Shown piece after piece: positions 7,302 to 15,282 of a stretch of 64,000 nucleotides of DNA. A program made the translations under genes and the position numbers. Position 1 is the stretch's first letter. The number at the start of each line of letters is the position of its first letter. The DNA is from Planctomycetota bacterium (GTDB lineage Bacteria > Planctomycetota > UBA8742 > UBA2392), in the NCBI GenBank assembly GCA_020845475.1, contig JADLFN010000028.1:1-64000 (forward strand). The letters are read 5' to 3'. The notes below the pieces were generated by a model. That model worked only from the letters and a program-made list of their open reading frames with translations, made no database searches and was not told the DNA's origin.

Positions 7302-8069
7302 TCAGATTCCCAGCATCGAACGGGCGTTCTGCGTGGTTTGCTGCGCAAACTCCGCAAAAGGCACGCCCATCACACCCGCGAGGAACTCTGCCGTGATGCG
7401 CGCATAAGCGGGCTCGTTGCGTTTGCCACGGTTGGGCATCGGGGCGAGAAACGGACAATCCGTTTCGACCACGATGTCGCTGGGTTTCAGCGCGCGCGCG
7501 GCTTGCCGCAGGTTCTCGGCGTTCTTGAACGTGACCTGCCCGGCGAAACTGATGAAGAACCCGAGCTCGCGCCAGCGCCTCGCTTCTTCGGGCCCGTCAG
7601 AAAAACAGTGCGCAAAGCCCTTCCAGCCTTGCGGGCGCACCTTGCGCAACACGCGCTCGACCATGGGAAACGCCTCGCGGCTGTGGATGCACACCGGCTT
7701 GTCGAGTTTGATCGCAAGCTCGAGTTGCCGCGCAAAGGCGCGCTCCTGCACGTCCAGCGGCACGTCGGCCTTGACAGTATCAATGCCCATTTCGCCCATG
7801 AGCACGAACTCGGGTTGCCTGAGCAAATCTTCAAATTCCGCGAGGCAGGCGTCGTCGAGCAAAGCCGCGTCGTAGGGATGGCAGCCAACGCTGGCGTAAA
7901 CGAAGCCGGGGTTCGCGCGTGCCAGCGCCTGAGCCTCGCGCGCGCCATCAGGCTGCATGCCGATGCACACGATTTTCTCGACGCCGGAAGTTTTTGCACG
8001 CGCCAGCATTTCGCCGCGGTCAGCGTTGTAGTTGTCAAAGTTGATGTGAGCGTGGGTGTCGATCAGCAT
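7302..8069 (-). CDS. tatD: TatD family metal-dependent hydrolase/DNase
   Basis: 255 residues, the usual size. TatD proteins are TIM-barrel metal-dependent deoxyribonucleases of the cytoplasm. Metal ligands are visible in order: HxH in IDTHAHI, Glu in GEMGID, His in CIHSRE, His in FAHCFS and Asp in VETDCPFLAP. The motif RGKRNEPAY near the C-terminus is characteristic. ATG 8069 is preceded by TACACT with a six-base gap, again suggesting a leaderless mRNA. tatD is often near metG or dnaX, which are not present here. Confidence 0.92.
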   Translation of the reverse strand: MLIDTHAHINFDNYNADRGEMLARAKTSGVEKIVCIGMQPDGAREAQALARANPGFVYASVGCHPYDAALLDDACLAEFEDLLRQPEFVLMGEMGIDTVKADVPLDVQERAFARQLELAIKLDKPVCIHSREAFPMVERVLRKVRPQGWKGFAHCFSDGPEEARRWRELGFFISFAGQVTFKNAENLRQAARALKPSDIVVETDCPFLAPMPNRGKRNEPAYARITAEFLAGVMGVPFAEFAQQTTQNARSMLGI

Positions 8070-8075
8070 TTCGAG

Positions 8076-8081
8076 AGTGTA
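8076..8081 (-). promoter_or_regulatory. Predicted -10 hexamer of tatD (leaderless)
   Basis: On the minus strand, TACACT CTCGAA ATG. The spacing is identical to hemB and pyrC and there is no Shine-Dalgarno sequence. Confidence 0.5.
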
Positions 8082-8137
8082 TCGGAGCCCATCGCGTTAG
8101 CGATGGGATTTGCGCCCGTGAACAGCCTGCAATCCTA

Positions 8138-8473
8138 TCACTGACGAGATGGGTTCTGATTCTTCTGCCAAGGCCACTGGAATGCTTCAACGGGATCGTA
8201 GCCGCTGCCGCCCCAGGGATTGCAGCGCAACAGCCGCAGCGTGCCGATGATCAGGCCTTGAAAGATGCCGCGCTGCGCCAGCGCCGTGAACATGTATTCG
8301 CTGCACGTGGGCTCATAGCGGCACGAGCGCGGCAGGAACGGGCTGAGCATCCGCTTGTAGAGCCAGACCGGTACAAGCAGCGGCACCAGGCGAAGCGCCC
8401 AGAGTTTTGACCAGAAGCCGCGCGCGGCCAGTGCGCGGGAAAAGGACATCAGCTCGTGGTTGTGTGAGCACAT
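8138..8473 (-). CDS. yidD: Membrane protein insertion efficiency factor YidD
   Basis: 111 residues. YidD is a small membrane-associated protein that helps YidC insert inner-membrane proteins. The signature is complete: CRYEPTCSEYMFTAL, then RLLRCNPWGGSGYDPV. A hydrophobic amphipathic N-terminal segment (LRLVPLLVPVWLYKRML) is typical. A second ATG at 8449 (MSFSRAL) could be the true start. rnpA lies upstream in the same direction with one small gene between, a partly conserved rnpA-yidD arrangement, but rpmH and yidC are absent. Confidence 0.92.
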   Translation of the reverse strand: MCSHNHELMSFSRALAARGFWSKLWALRLVPLLVPVWLYKRMLSPFLPRSCRYEPTCSEYMFTALAQRGIFQGLIIGTLRLLRCNPWGGSGYDPVEAFQWPWQKNQNPSRQ

Positions 8474-8501
8474 TTCAGAGGCCGGCGCGCATTGCGATGG
8501 T

Positions 8502-8717
8502 TCACCCGTTCAAATGACGCAGGGCTTCGGCAACGTCAAAAGGCTCGAAACCTTCCTTGCTATAGAGCGCGCACTTCACGCCGTCGGCTTCGCACTGTGC
8601 TTCGTTGTTACAGATGAAGCCGCGGAATTTGGCTTTGCCGCGCGTGCCGGACTCGGCCGAAAATTCAATTTCCACGGGTTCTTCGGCGTTCGGACAATCC
8701 AGTTCGAATGAGTTCAT
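8502..8717 (-). CDS. Small cysteine-containing hypothetical protein
   Basis: 71 residues, acidic, with Cys at 8 (LDCPN), 36 (FICNN), 42 (AQCEA) and 49 (VKCAL). These could bind a metal, but spacing does not match a standard zinc ribbon. It lies between rnpA and yidD in the same direction. ATG 8717 has TAAAGC six bases upstream, a poorer version of the leaderless pattern. No family is recognised. Confidence 0.6.
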   Translation of the reverse strand: MNSFELDCPNAEEPVEIEFSAESGTRGKAKFRGFICNNEAQCEADGVKCALYSKEGFEPFDVAEALRHLNG

Positions 8718-8776
8718 GAAAAGGCTTTAGCCACGTAGGACAAGGAGTGATTAGGAATCAACACTGCAAGACTATC

Positions 8777-8813
8777 ACGCCAGGCCGCGAAGGTGGCGAA
8801 GAACTGCAAAGAA
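8777..8813. repeat. Degenerate CGCCAAG/CGCAAAG short-word repeat
   Basis: CACGCCAGGCCGCGAAG followed by GGCGAAGAACTGCAAAGAA resembles the array at 7230-7266. It ends 15 bases from the rnpA stop codon. Confidence 0.45.
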
Positions 8814-8828
8814 CGGCGCACAAACATC

Positions 8829-9167
8829 CTACGCCAGCCGGGCTGTCAGCCTCTGCCAGCTTTGAGCCAGATCCAGGTAGCCGGCTTTCTTTGCTTCGGC
8901 GTGTCTGGCGGGCAGCACCACCAGGTCAAACGCGCCCAGCTTGCTTTTGCGAAACAGCTCGCGCACGCGGCGTTTGAATTTGTTGCGCTTCACCGCGTTG
9001 CCAAAGGCCGTGTTTACGGCAAGCCCAAGCCGCGAGTGGCCGAGCTCGTTCTTTCGCCAGAAGATCACCAGGCGCCGGTCGCCGGCACTTTGCTTGAGCG
9101 CAAAAACGGCGTCGAACTGCGCGCGAACAAGCAAACGGGCGGACTTGGGGAAGGACGAGTCAGGCAT
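8829..9167 (-). CDS. rnpA: Ribonuclease P protein component
   Basis: 112 residues. It is the protein partner of the RNase P ribozyme that matures tRNA 5' ends. The family signature is clear: RLGLAVNTAFGNAVKRNKFK then RRVRELFR, with the basic RNR-type helix. The chosen ATG at 9165-9167 gives the usual length; the longer frame is made of repeat. TATCCT lies ten bases before the ATG and could be the -10. rpmH, normally directly upstream, is missing here. The gene is divergent from priA, with a repeat between them. Confidence 0.92.
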   Translation of the reverse strand: MPDSSFPKSARLLVRAQFDAVFALKQSAGDRRLVIFWRKNELGHSRLGLAVNTAFGNAVKRNKFKRRVRELFRKSKLGAFDLVVLPARHAEAKKAGYLDLAQSWQRLTARLA

Positions 9168-9191
9168 GTCGCCAGGCAGGATACAATGGCG

Positions 9192-9270
9192 TTCGAGATT
9201 CGGGGTTCGAGTGTCGAGATTCGGTTCAGCCCGAGACTCGAAACTCGAATCTCGATTCTCGAAACTCGAG
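9192..9270. repeat. CGAGATTCG short-word inverted repeat
   Basis: The left part has repeated CGAGATTCG/GTTCGAG words. The right part has the complementary CTCGAAACTCGAATCTCG words, so the whole can fold back on itself. It fills the rnpA-priA divergent spacer. The same words recur inside priA at 10645-10672. Confidence 0.75.
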
Positions 9271-9278
9271 CCCCTACC

Positions 9279-11729
9279 ATGCGCCGCGTGTTCAACAACG
9301 AACCAGGACCCTCCGAGACGCGCGTCGTCGGCCGCTTTGTCGAGGTCGCGTTGCCCACGCCCGTCGATCGCGTGTTTGATTACCTCGTGCCCGATGAACT
9401 CGCAGCGCGCGCCGGCATTGGCCATCGCGTGAGCGTGAACTTTGCCAACCGCGAGTTACAGGGCTTTGTCGTCGCGCAAAAAGACGCCTCGCCGCTGCTG
9501 CGCCACCAGATCAAGGAAATATCCAAGGCACCCGACGACGCGCCGCTCGTGAACGAAAGCATGCTGCGCCTCACACGCTGGATGGCCGATTATTACGCAT
9601 GTTCGTGGGGCGAGGCATTGCAGGCGGTGCTGCCCGCCGTGGTGCGCACGGGGCGGCCGCGAAAAACGCTCACGGTTGTGAAGCTGGCGCGCCCGAAAGA
9701 GGAAGCGCTTGCGGAGGCCGCTCGGCTGGAGGCGGCAATTCAAAATTCAAGATTCAAAATTCAAAATTCGGATTCGCAGGGAACCCTGCCTTTGGCCGGT
9801 ACAGTGCCGGCGACCGACGACCGAAAACCGACGACCGATAGCCGCTCCGCGCGCTACGCCAAAATCCTGCGCACGCTGGCGACATTCAACGAAGAGTTCA
9901 CGCCCTTGCGGCTGGCGGAGAAACTGGGTTATTCGCTCGCGCCGTTCAACACGCTGCGCAAGCAGGGTTGGCTGACGTTCGAAAAAAGGCCCGTCGATTT
10001 CGGCGGCGTAGGTTCGCTGGGCGGCGAAGAGCGCGTGCCGCAGACATTGACGGGCGAGCAGCAGATGGCGCTCGATCGCATCACGAACAGCGTCGATCGC
10101 GACGAATTCAAGACGTTTTTGCTCTTTGGCATCACAGGCAGCGGAAAGACGGAAGTTTACATCCGCGCCATGGCGCGCGCGCTGGAACACGGCAAGAGCG
10201 CAATTGTGCTTGTGCCCGAGATCGCGCTCACGCCGCAGACCGTGCGGCGCTTTTCGCATCGATTCGCCAGTGTCACGTTCCTGCATTCAAGCATGACCGA
10301 CGCCGAGCGCCGCGAGGCCTGGACGCGCATCAAGGATGGCATCTCGCGCGTGGTCGTCGGGCCGCGCTCTGCACTGTTTGCGCCCGTGAAAGATCTCGGC
10401 CTGATCGTCGTCGATGAAGAGCACGAACACACTTACAAGCAGGACAGCACGCCGCGTTACAACGCGCGCGACACGGCCATCATGCGCGCACGCCTCGAAC
10501 ACGCGGCGGTAATTCTCGGCAGCGCCACGCCTTGCCTGGAAACCTGGAAGAACGCCCAAGAAGGAAAGTATGAGCTGCTCGAATTACGCAGCCGACCGAC
10601 GACGAAGTTAGAGGTCAGAGGTCAGAGGTCAGAAGTAACTGCGGACCTCGAACCTCGAATCTCGAATCTCGGCCTTCCCAGTGTCGAAATCATCGACATG
10701 CAGCGCGAATGCCACGAGCAGCACGCGCTCGCCTGGTTCTCAAAGCGCCTGCGCGGCGCCTGCGCCCAAGCGTTGGAGAGTGGCGAGCAGGTCATCATCT
10801 TCCTCAATCGGCGCGGCTACCACACCGTGCTCAGTTGCCAGGCTTGTGGAGAGGGCCTCACGTGCCCCAATTGCACCACGCACATGAGTTTTCACCGGCA
10901 ATTGAACAAGGCCGTGTGCCACTACTGCCTCGAAACGCGCGAGCTGCCCAGGCGATGCCCCACGTGCGATGGCGGGCCCGTGAAGCAACTCGGCATCGGC
11001 ACCGAGAAACTCGAAGAAGAAATGAAACTGATGTTCGGCGGCTTCAACATCGCGCGCATGGACAGCGACGCGATGAAAACGCGCGAGGATTACGAGAGCA
11101 CGCTCGAAGCCTTCCGGCAGGGCGAAACGCAAGTGCTCGTAGGCACGCAGATGATTGCCAAGGGCCTCGATTTTCCCAACGTCACGGTCGTGGGTGTCGT
11201 CGCCGCGGACATCGGCATGAATCTAGGCGACTTCCGAAGTTTCGAGCGCACGTTCCAGATCGTCACGCAGGTCGCAGGCCGCGCCGGGCGCGGGGAAAAG
11301 CCGGGCACCGTGATTGTGCAAACGTTCAAACCCACGCACCCGGCAATCGTGTGCGCGGCCAGACAGGACTATCGCGGCTTCGTGGCGGGAGAAATGGAGC
11401 ACCGCCGCATCAGCCATTACCCGCCGTTCTCTAGGCTCGTGCTGGTGACAGTCGAAGCGCGCGAAAAGCCCAAGGGCGAAGAATTGGCAAGGCAGATCGC
11501 GGCCACGGCGCGCGATTTCGGCAAGATGAATCAGGGCAGTGTGTTTGACGTAAGCGACCCCTTCGAAGCCCCCATGGCGCGACTAAGAGGCCGTCACCGC
11601 ACGCAGGTGATGATCAAAGCCAAAGGTTTTCGCGAAGTGCGCGCTGTAGTCGATCGCATCCAGCCGCTCGTGAAAGTGCAGGAGAAGCTGCGCGTAAGTA
11701 TCGACGTCGACCCGCTCGATATGATGTAG
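9279..11729 (+). CDS. priA: Primosomal protein N' (replication restart helicase PriA)
   Basis: 816 residues, longer than most PriA (about 730). It recognises stalled forks and reloads the replisome. Order: N-terminal DNA-binding domain (about 15-110, VALPTPVDRVFDYLVPD), Walker A GITGSGKTE at 284, DEEH box at about 379, an eight-cysteine zinc region at about 520-565 (CQACGEGLTCPNC, CHYC, CPTC), helicase motif VGTQMIAKGLDFPNV and a C-terminal domain. Extra length comes from two tracts of repeat DNA translated in frame (residues about 154-188 and 443-465), both in linkers. The ATG follows the repeat at 9192-9270; upstream in-frame sequence is repeat. Confidence 0.93.
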   Translation: MRRVFNNEPGPSETRVVGRFVEVALPTPVDRVFDYLVPDELAARAGIGHRVSVNFANRELQGFVVAQKDASPLLRHQIKEISKAPDDAPLVNESMLRLTRWMADYYACSWGEALQAVLPAVVRTGRPRKTLTVVKLARPKEEALAEAARLEAAIQNSRFKIQNSDSQGTLPLAGTVPATDDRKPTTDSRSARYAKILRTLATFNEEFTPLRLAEKLGYSLAPFNTLRKQGWLTFEKRPVDFGGVGSLGGEERVPQTLTGEQQMALDRITNSVDRDEFKTFLLFGITGSGKTEVYIRAMARALEHGKSAIVLVPEIALTPQTVRRFSHRFASVTFLHSSMTDAERREAWTRIKDGISRVVVGPRSALFAPVKDLGLIVVDEEHEHTYKQDSTPRYNARDTAIMRARLEHAAVILGSATPCLETWKNAQEGKYELLELRSRPTTKLEVRGQRSEVTADLEPRISNLGLPSVEIIDMQRECHEQHALAWFSKRLRGACAQALESGEQVIIFLNRRGYHTVLSCQACGEGLTCPNCTTHMSFHRQLNKAVCHYCLETRELPRRCPTCDGGPVKQLGIGTEKLEEEMKLMFGGFNIARMDSDAMKTREDYESTLEAFRQGETQVLVGTQMIAKGLDFPNVTVVGVVAADIGMNLGDFRSFERTFQIVTQVAGRAGRGEKPGTVIVQTFKPTHPAIVCAARQDYRGFVAGEMEHRRISHYPPFSRLVLVTVEAREKPKGEELARQIAATARDFGKMNQGSVFDVSDPFEAPMARLRGRHRTQVMIKAKGFREVRAVVDRIQPLVKVQEKLRVSIDVDPLDMM
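9738..9843. repeat. Repeat tract translated inside priA, tract 1
   Basis: Two repeat families sit side by side. TTCAAAATTC-type words occupy 9738-9776, and CGACCGACGACCG-type words occupy 9806-9843, preceded by a GCCGG/CCGGC mini-palindrome. They encode IQNSRFKIQNSDSQ and TDDRKPTTDSR. Relatives occur between genes at 46348-46364 and at 16017-16109 and 24675-24730. The reading frame is kept. Confidence 0.8.
10605..10674. repeat. Repeat tract translated inside priA, tract 2
   Basis: Three GAGGTCA words (10611-10635) are followed by CCTCGAACCTCGAATCTCG words (10645-10672), the same family as the spacer repeat at 9192-9270. They encode about 23 residues between the helicase core (LELRSRP) and LPSVEIIDM, which are adjacent in ordinary PriA. 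Confidence 0.8.
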
Positions 11730-11731
11730 CG

Positions 11732-11875
11732 CTACTTGCCGGGCTTGGACTTCTTGCGCGCCACGGCCTCGGCGCGGTTGCCTTCGGAGACGCGCAGTTT
11801 CTTCTTCGATTCCTTGGCGCTGCGGATGTCGTGGGACTTTTTCTTGTTGAAGTTGTCGCTGCTGACTTGGGTCAT
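11732..11875 (-). CDS. Small basic protein (47 residues)
   Basis: An ATG at 11873-11875 with GAGGAC about eight bases upstream opens a 47-residue frame ending at a TAG two bases past the priA stop. The product is very basic and hydrophilic (NKKKSHDIRSAKESKKKLR, ARKKSKPGK) and is probably unstructured alone. Nucleic-acid or ribosome binding is possible but unproven. The next gene in the same direction starts 2 kb upstream and ends 12 bases before this ATG, so they may be co-transcribed. Confidence 0.6.
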   Translation of the reverse strand: MTQVSSDNFNKKKSHDIRSAKESKKKLRVSEGNRAEAVARKKSKPGK

Positions 11876-11887
11876 GGATGTCCTCGT

Positions 11888-13906
11888 CTAACGGTTGAGG
11901 GCGGCGAGGATGCCCTGCTTCGTCTTGCCGCGGTCGCAAAAATCGCGGAACTCGGCACGGTTGAGCACGCGGTTGCCCTTCAAACTGAACTCACCGAATT
12001 CGTCGGTGAGGATGATGTAGTGAGACTCTTTCAGCAGGCCTTCGCTGATGGTGCCCCAGTCGCCTTTGGGTGCGCCCTTTTCGTCGATCTCCCTGATTTT
12101 GGGGGGCGTGGCGTACCACGCACGCAGCTTGACCGGCCGCACGCCGAGCGTTCCCCAGCAGCGGATTGACAGAGGATTGGTGTACATCGGCACCGCCACG
12201 CGGGTGTCAACTGCAAGATCAAAGTCGGATCGCCATAGTGCTTCTTTGCGTTCAGCAGGGATGCGTCTCGGGTCATCAATTGCGGCCCCGCCCTCGTACC
12301 AGTGTTCGGCCCAGTGGGCGGCAAGCCTATAGCAGTCCCAACGTTTGGGGACTTCGTCCATCATCAACTCGTCCTTCATGCCGATGTCCTCGCATGAAAT
12401 CAGATGCAGGCCGTAGAAGAAGTCGCGCATGGACTTGAGTTCGTCGCGCAACGCCACGGGGCGGCTTCCGCCCTCGCGCTTGCCGTGCATTGGAGAAGCT
12501 CCTGGTCCCTCCATCCAGTCCGTCAGGAACGTCTCCAGAAACGCATAAGCCCTCGCCGTCCGTAGATAGAAAGTCGGGTTGGGCTCGACGCGCAGGCGCG
12601 GAGCAACTTCCGTGGGCGGCGCGGCGCTGCCGGCGCCTCCAGCCAATTGCCGCACGTGGGTTTCCCGGCGCTTGGTCACCAGCGCCTTGAAAGCTTCGAG
12701 CATGCGCTGCTTGTACTTCTTCGTGAGCAGCAACTTGGAGTTCTCCGAGCCGCGCTCGGGCAGCAAGAACGTTTCCAGCGCGTAAATCTGGTAGTCATAC
12801 CAGCCGCTATTGACGCGCGGCTTGAGATCCACCTTTCCGCTGCGGACGGCCTTGACGAATTCGAGCATCAAATCAGCACTTTCAGGCAGACCCGAGGGAA
12901 AGAGCCTGTTGAACAGCTCCAGTTCACGCGAGGTTGAGTAAGGAAGGAAGTGGACTGTCGGAGGTTTGCTTTCGGGCAGGCCTTTTAGTTTCCAGATTTC
13001 ATCAAGTGACTTATCCGGATGCTGCGTCACATCGCGCAATGTCGGGGCGGCAAAGGGGTTGGTCAGGCTGGCGTAGAAGCTCAACATGCGCGCGTACTGT
13101 TGTCGTGCTTGCTCGTTCACCTGGATTGCGTTGGCGAGTGAATGCGCCAGGGTCCACTCCTGCTTCTCGAAGCCCTGCTGGAGAAAACGCAGGAATTTGA
13201 AGCAGCGTTTCAGTTCTTCGTTCCATGTATAAAACCCCACGGGCTTGCTCTGCGTTGCATCCATTTCGAAGCGGCGAACATGCTCTATCACCGGTTTCGG
13301 CAGTGCTGGAAGCGGCGCATCCCCCTCGTCAGGCCGAAATCCAACTGCTAGCGCTGCTTCAAGGAACCAACGCGCTTCGTCGGTCAGCGACTCGACTTTC
13401 AGCAGGGTAGTGCACAGTTCTCGTGTGTCGCGCACGCCTTCAAGAGTGTTTTCCGTTTGCCACAGGTCGAGTGCCGCATACAGCCCGTCATCGAATTGCT
13501 TGGCCTTGCCATCGATCATGTTCACCGACGGTAGGATTCGATTCTGGCCCAGCGCTTTGGCAGCTGCGGCAAAGCTCGAATAGAGTTTGTCGAATCCTTC
13601 GTCGTCGCCGATGTCCTCAATGTCCAAGCCAAGCACAGCGCCGCTGGCATTGAGTTGCCAGATGTCGTCACGCCTGCTTCCCAAGAGTCGCAAATCGACT
13701 ATTCCGGCATCAAACACGGGCTTTTTGTCCGAGAGCTTGTCGGCGGAAAGCAGGTCAATAACGCTTTGCGCCGGTTTGGTCTCGACGATCTCTTCTTCGT
13801 AAGTCCCGCCCTCGTTGCCGGACGGCCTTGCCGGCAACTGGGAGTTGCCGCCGCAGGCCGTGAGGAACACGATCATTGCACTCACAACCACTAGCCAATG
13901 GCGCAT
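11888..13906 (-). CDS. Large lipoprotein of unknown function
   Basis: 672 residues. The signal ends VFLTAC with the lipid-acceptor Cys at 18. The mature protein is mostly helical, charged and Trp-containing, without recognised motifs. It is rich in residues like those of other hypothetical secreted proteins in this window (20700-22415 and 60185-62077), but alignment by eye is not convincing. ATG 13906 is preceded by GAGGAGG, a strong Shine-Dalgarno. A possible -10 TATCCT lies 15 bases before the ATG. It may be cotranscribed with the 47-residue gene downstream. Confidence 0.72.
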   Translation of the reverse strand: MRHWLVVVSAMIVFLTACGGNSQLPARPSGNEGGTYEEEIVETKPAQSVIDLLSADKLSDKKPVFDAGIVDLRLLGSRRDDIWQLNASGAVLGLDIEDIGDDEGFDKLYSSFAAAAKALGQNRILPSVNMIDGKAKQFDDGLYAALDLWQTENTLEGVRDTRELCTTLLKVESLTDEARWFLEAALAVGFRPDEGDAPLPALPKPVIEHVRRFEMDATQSKPVGFYTWNEELKRCFKFLRFLQQGFEKQEWTLAHSLANAIQVNEQARQQYARMLSFYASLTNPFAAPTLRDVTQHPDKSLDEIWKLKGLPESKPPTVHFLPYSTSRELELFNRLFPSGLPESADLMLEFVKAVRSGKVDLKPRVNSGWYDYQIYALETFLLPERGSENSKLLLTKKYKQRMLEAFKALVTKRRETHVRQLAGGAGSAAPPTEVAPRLRVEPNPTFYLRTARAYAFLETFLTDWMEGPGASPMHGKREGGSRPVALRDELKSMRDFFYGLHLISCEDIGMKDELMMDEVPKRWDCYRLAAHWAEHWYEGGAAIDDPRRIPAERKEALWRSDFDLAVDTRVAVPMYTNPLSIRCWGTLGVRPVKLRAWYATPPKIREIDEKGAPKGDWGTISEGLLKESHYIILTDEFGEFSLKGNRVLNRAEFRDFCDRGKTKQGILAALNR

Positions 13907-14021
13907 GGCGCCTCCTCTCACAGGATAGCGCGATTGGGCCTCTTGCGCACAGGACATCGATCACTACTTGGAGGTGCATGGCAGTGGCGCTGCCAGAGGC
14001 TATTGCCGACGCACCGCGAGC

Positions 14022-14999
14022 CTAACTCTGCTGCGGCGGACGTCTTGGCGGCGTGGGTTTGATAGCCGCGACTGGGGTGGGTTTTCCGGGGAGGGGCTTT
14101 TTTATGGCGGGCGCCATTTTGGGCAGGGGTTCACGTTGTGCGCCAGCGAGTGACTGCTTGAGCGTGTCGATCTGCCCGTCGTCGATGGCCACGAAGTCGA
14201 ACACATCTTCTGACTTCTCGGTGGCTTTGCCCTTCTCGATAGCTTTGTAGGTCACCTTGCACGAGAGATAGGTGCTCTTCCCGCATGAGGGGCAGCGGTG
14301 CAGCGTGAAGTTTGCTGTCTTGTCGCTCTTGGGGTCGCGGCTTGGCGTGATGATCGCGGCCATGTCGCCTCGATCGATGGCGGTCTTGAGCGGCGTGAAC
14401 GCCGCAGGAGTGAGCGAACCCACGGGCTCGCGGGCCGCCCACTGGTCGCAGCTTTCGCAAAATGGCTGGTTCAACTGCATCTTGGCCAGCACTCCCGCCG
14501 CACCCGCGACGGCACCCAGTTCAATCAGCCAGATCAACCAAACGAACGGGCCGGAAATCGGCACCCCGCTTACTTTGTTGCCGATTTTCCAGCCGCTTTC
14601 CGCTCGCATATCGAGGAACGTGCCGAAGTCGAAAGCGCCTTCAACCTCCGATGCGCTCATGCCTTGAGCGGCGAGCTCTTTCTGGACGTCGGCAAGCACG
14701 ATGCGGTGATTGACGACGTGCGAAGCTGCGATTGCGCATACCCCGCAAGCCGCGCCGATGAGCTGGGCAATGGCTCCGTTGCGGCATTTGCCGAGTTTCA
14801 GTGCAAACCCGGCGGCAAAGCCGATGCCCGCGCCCAGTGCGAGTGTGAGCAGGAAATTCACATAGATGAAAGGGATAAAATACACAGCATATTGGTAAAT
14901 CACGGCCAGCAGCACGCCGGAAGCAAGCCCTGCGGCCGGGCCGATCAGCAAGGAGGCCAGGCCCATGCGTCCGGAATGTGAATATGTTGGCAACGCCAT
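14022..14999 (-). CDS. Membrane protein with a cytoplasmic zinc-ribbon region
   Basis: 325 residues. Hydrophobic segments occur at about 13-35, 40-60 and 70-92, with another at about 150-175. A soluble part follows, with two CxxC pairs (FCESCDQW, HRCPSCGKS) and an extra Cys (YLSCKV), consistent with a zinc ribbon. The tail is Pro/Lys/Arg-rich (KPTPPRRPPQQS). The start has GGAGAA about eight bases upstream. It is divergent from the thioredoxin-like lipoprotein gene; the 283-base spacer shows no convincing promoter. Function unknown. Confidence 0.7.
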   Translation of the reverse strand: MALPTYSHSGRMGLASLLIGPAAGLASGVLLAVIYQYAVYFIPFIYVNFLLTLALGAGIGFAAGFALKLGKCRNGAIAQLIGAACGVCAIAASHVVNHRIVLADVQKELAAQGMSASEVEGAFDFGTFLDMRAESGWKIGNKVSGVPISGPFVWLIWLIELGAVAGAAGVLAKMQLNQPFCESCDQWAAREPVGSLTPAAFTPLKTAIDRGDMAAIITPSRDPKSDKTANFTLHRCPSCGKSTYLSCKVTYKAIEKGKATEKSEDVFDFVAIDDGQIDTLKQSLAGAQREPLPKMAPAIKKPLPGKPTPVAAIKPTPPRRPPQQS

Positions 15000-15282
15000 G
15001 ATGTTCTCCGATTCCAGGGCGCATCTTGCCATCGCCTACTCGCAAGTCGTGCAACAAAGTGGGTTCGCACACCGTGCTTGTTCATGGGCCGTCAATCAGT
15101 GCCAAGTCTTGCCGCACGATTGCGGGGCGCAGCTGGAACTGCCTGCTGCCTGACCCCGTTTCTTCCATCGCGCGCGCGCCCGCCAGCACCACTTATCTCT
15201 TTGACCATCCTCACTTTGCAAATGGCGCAATATCCATGTATCGTCGCCTGTTCTGCTGGCCCGTCCTCTTTGGAGACTGAGC

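Noticed and set aside
9168-9278. rpmH (ribosomal protein L34) upstream of rnpA
   Set aside because: The spacer is repeat DNA, and no L34-like frame (KRTFQPS pattern) is present on either strand.
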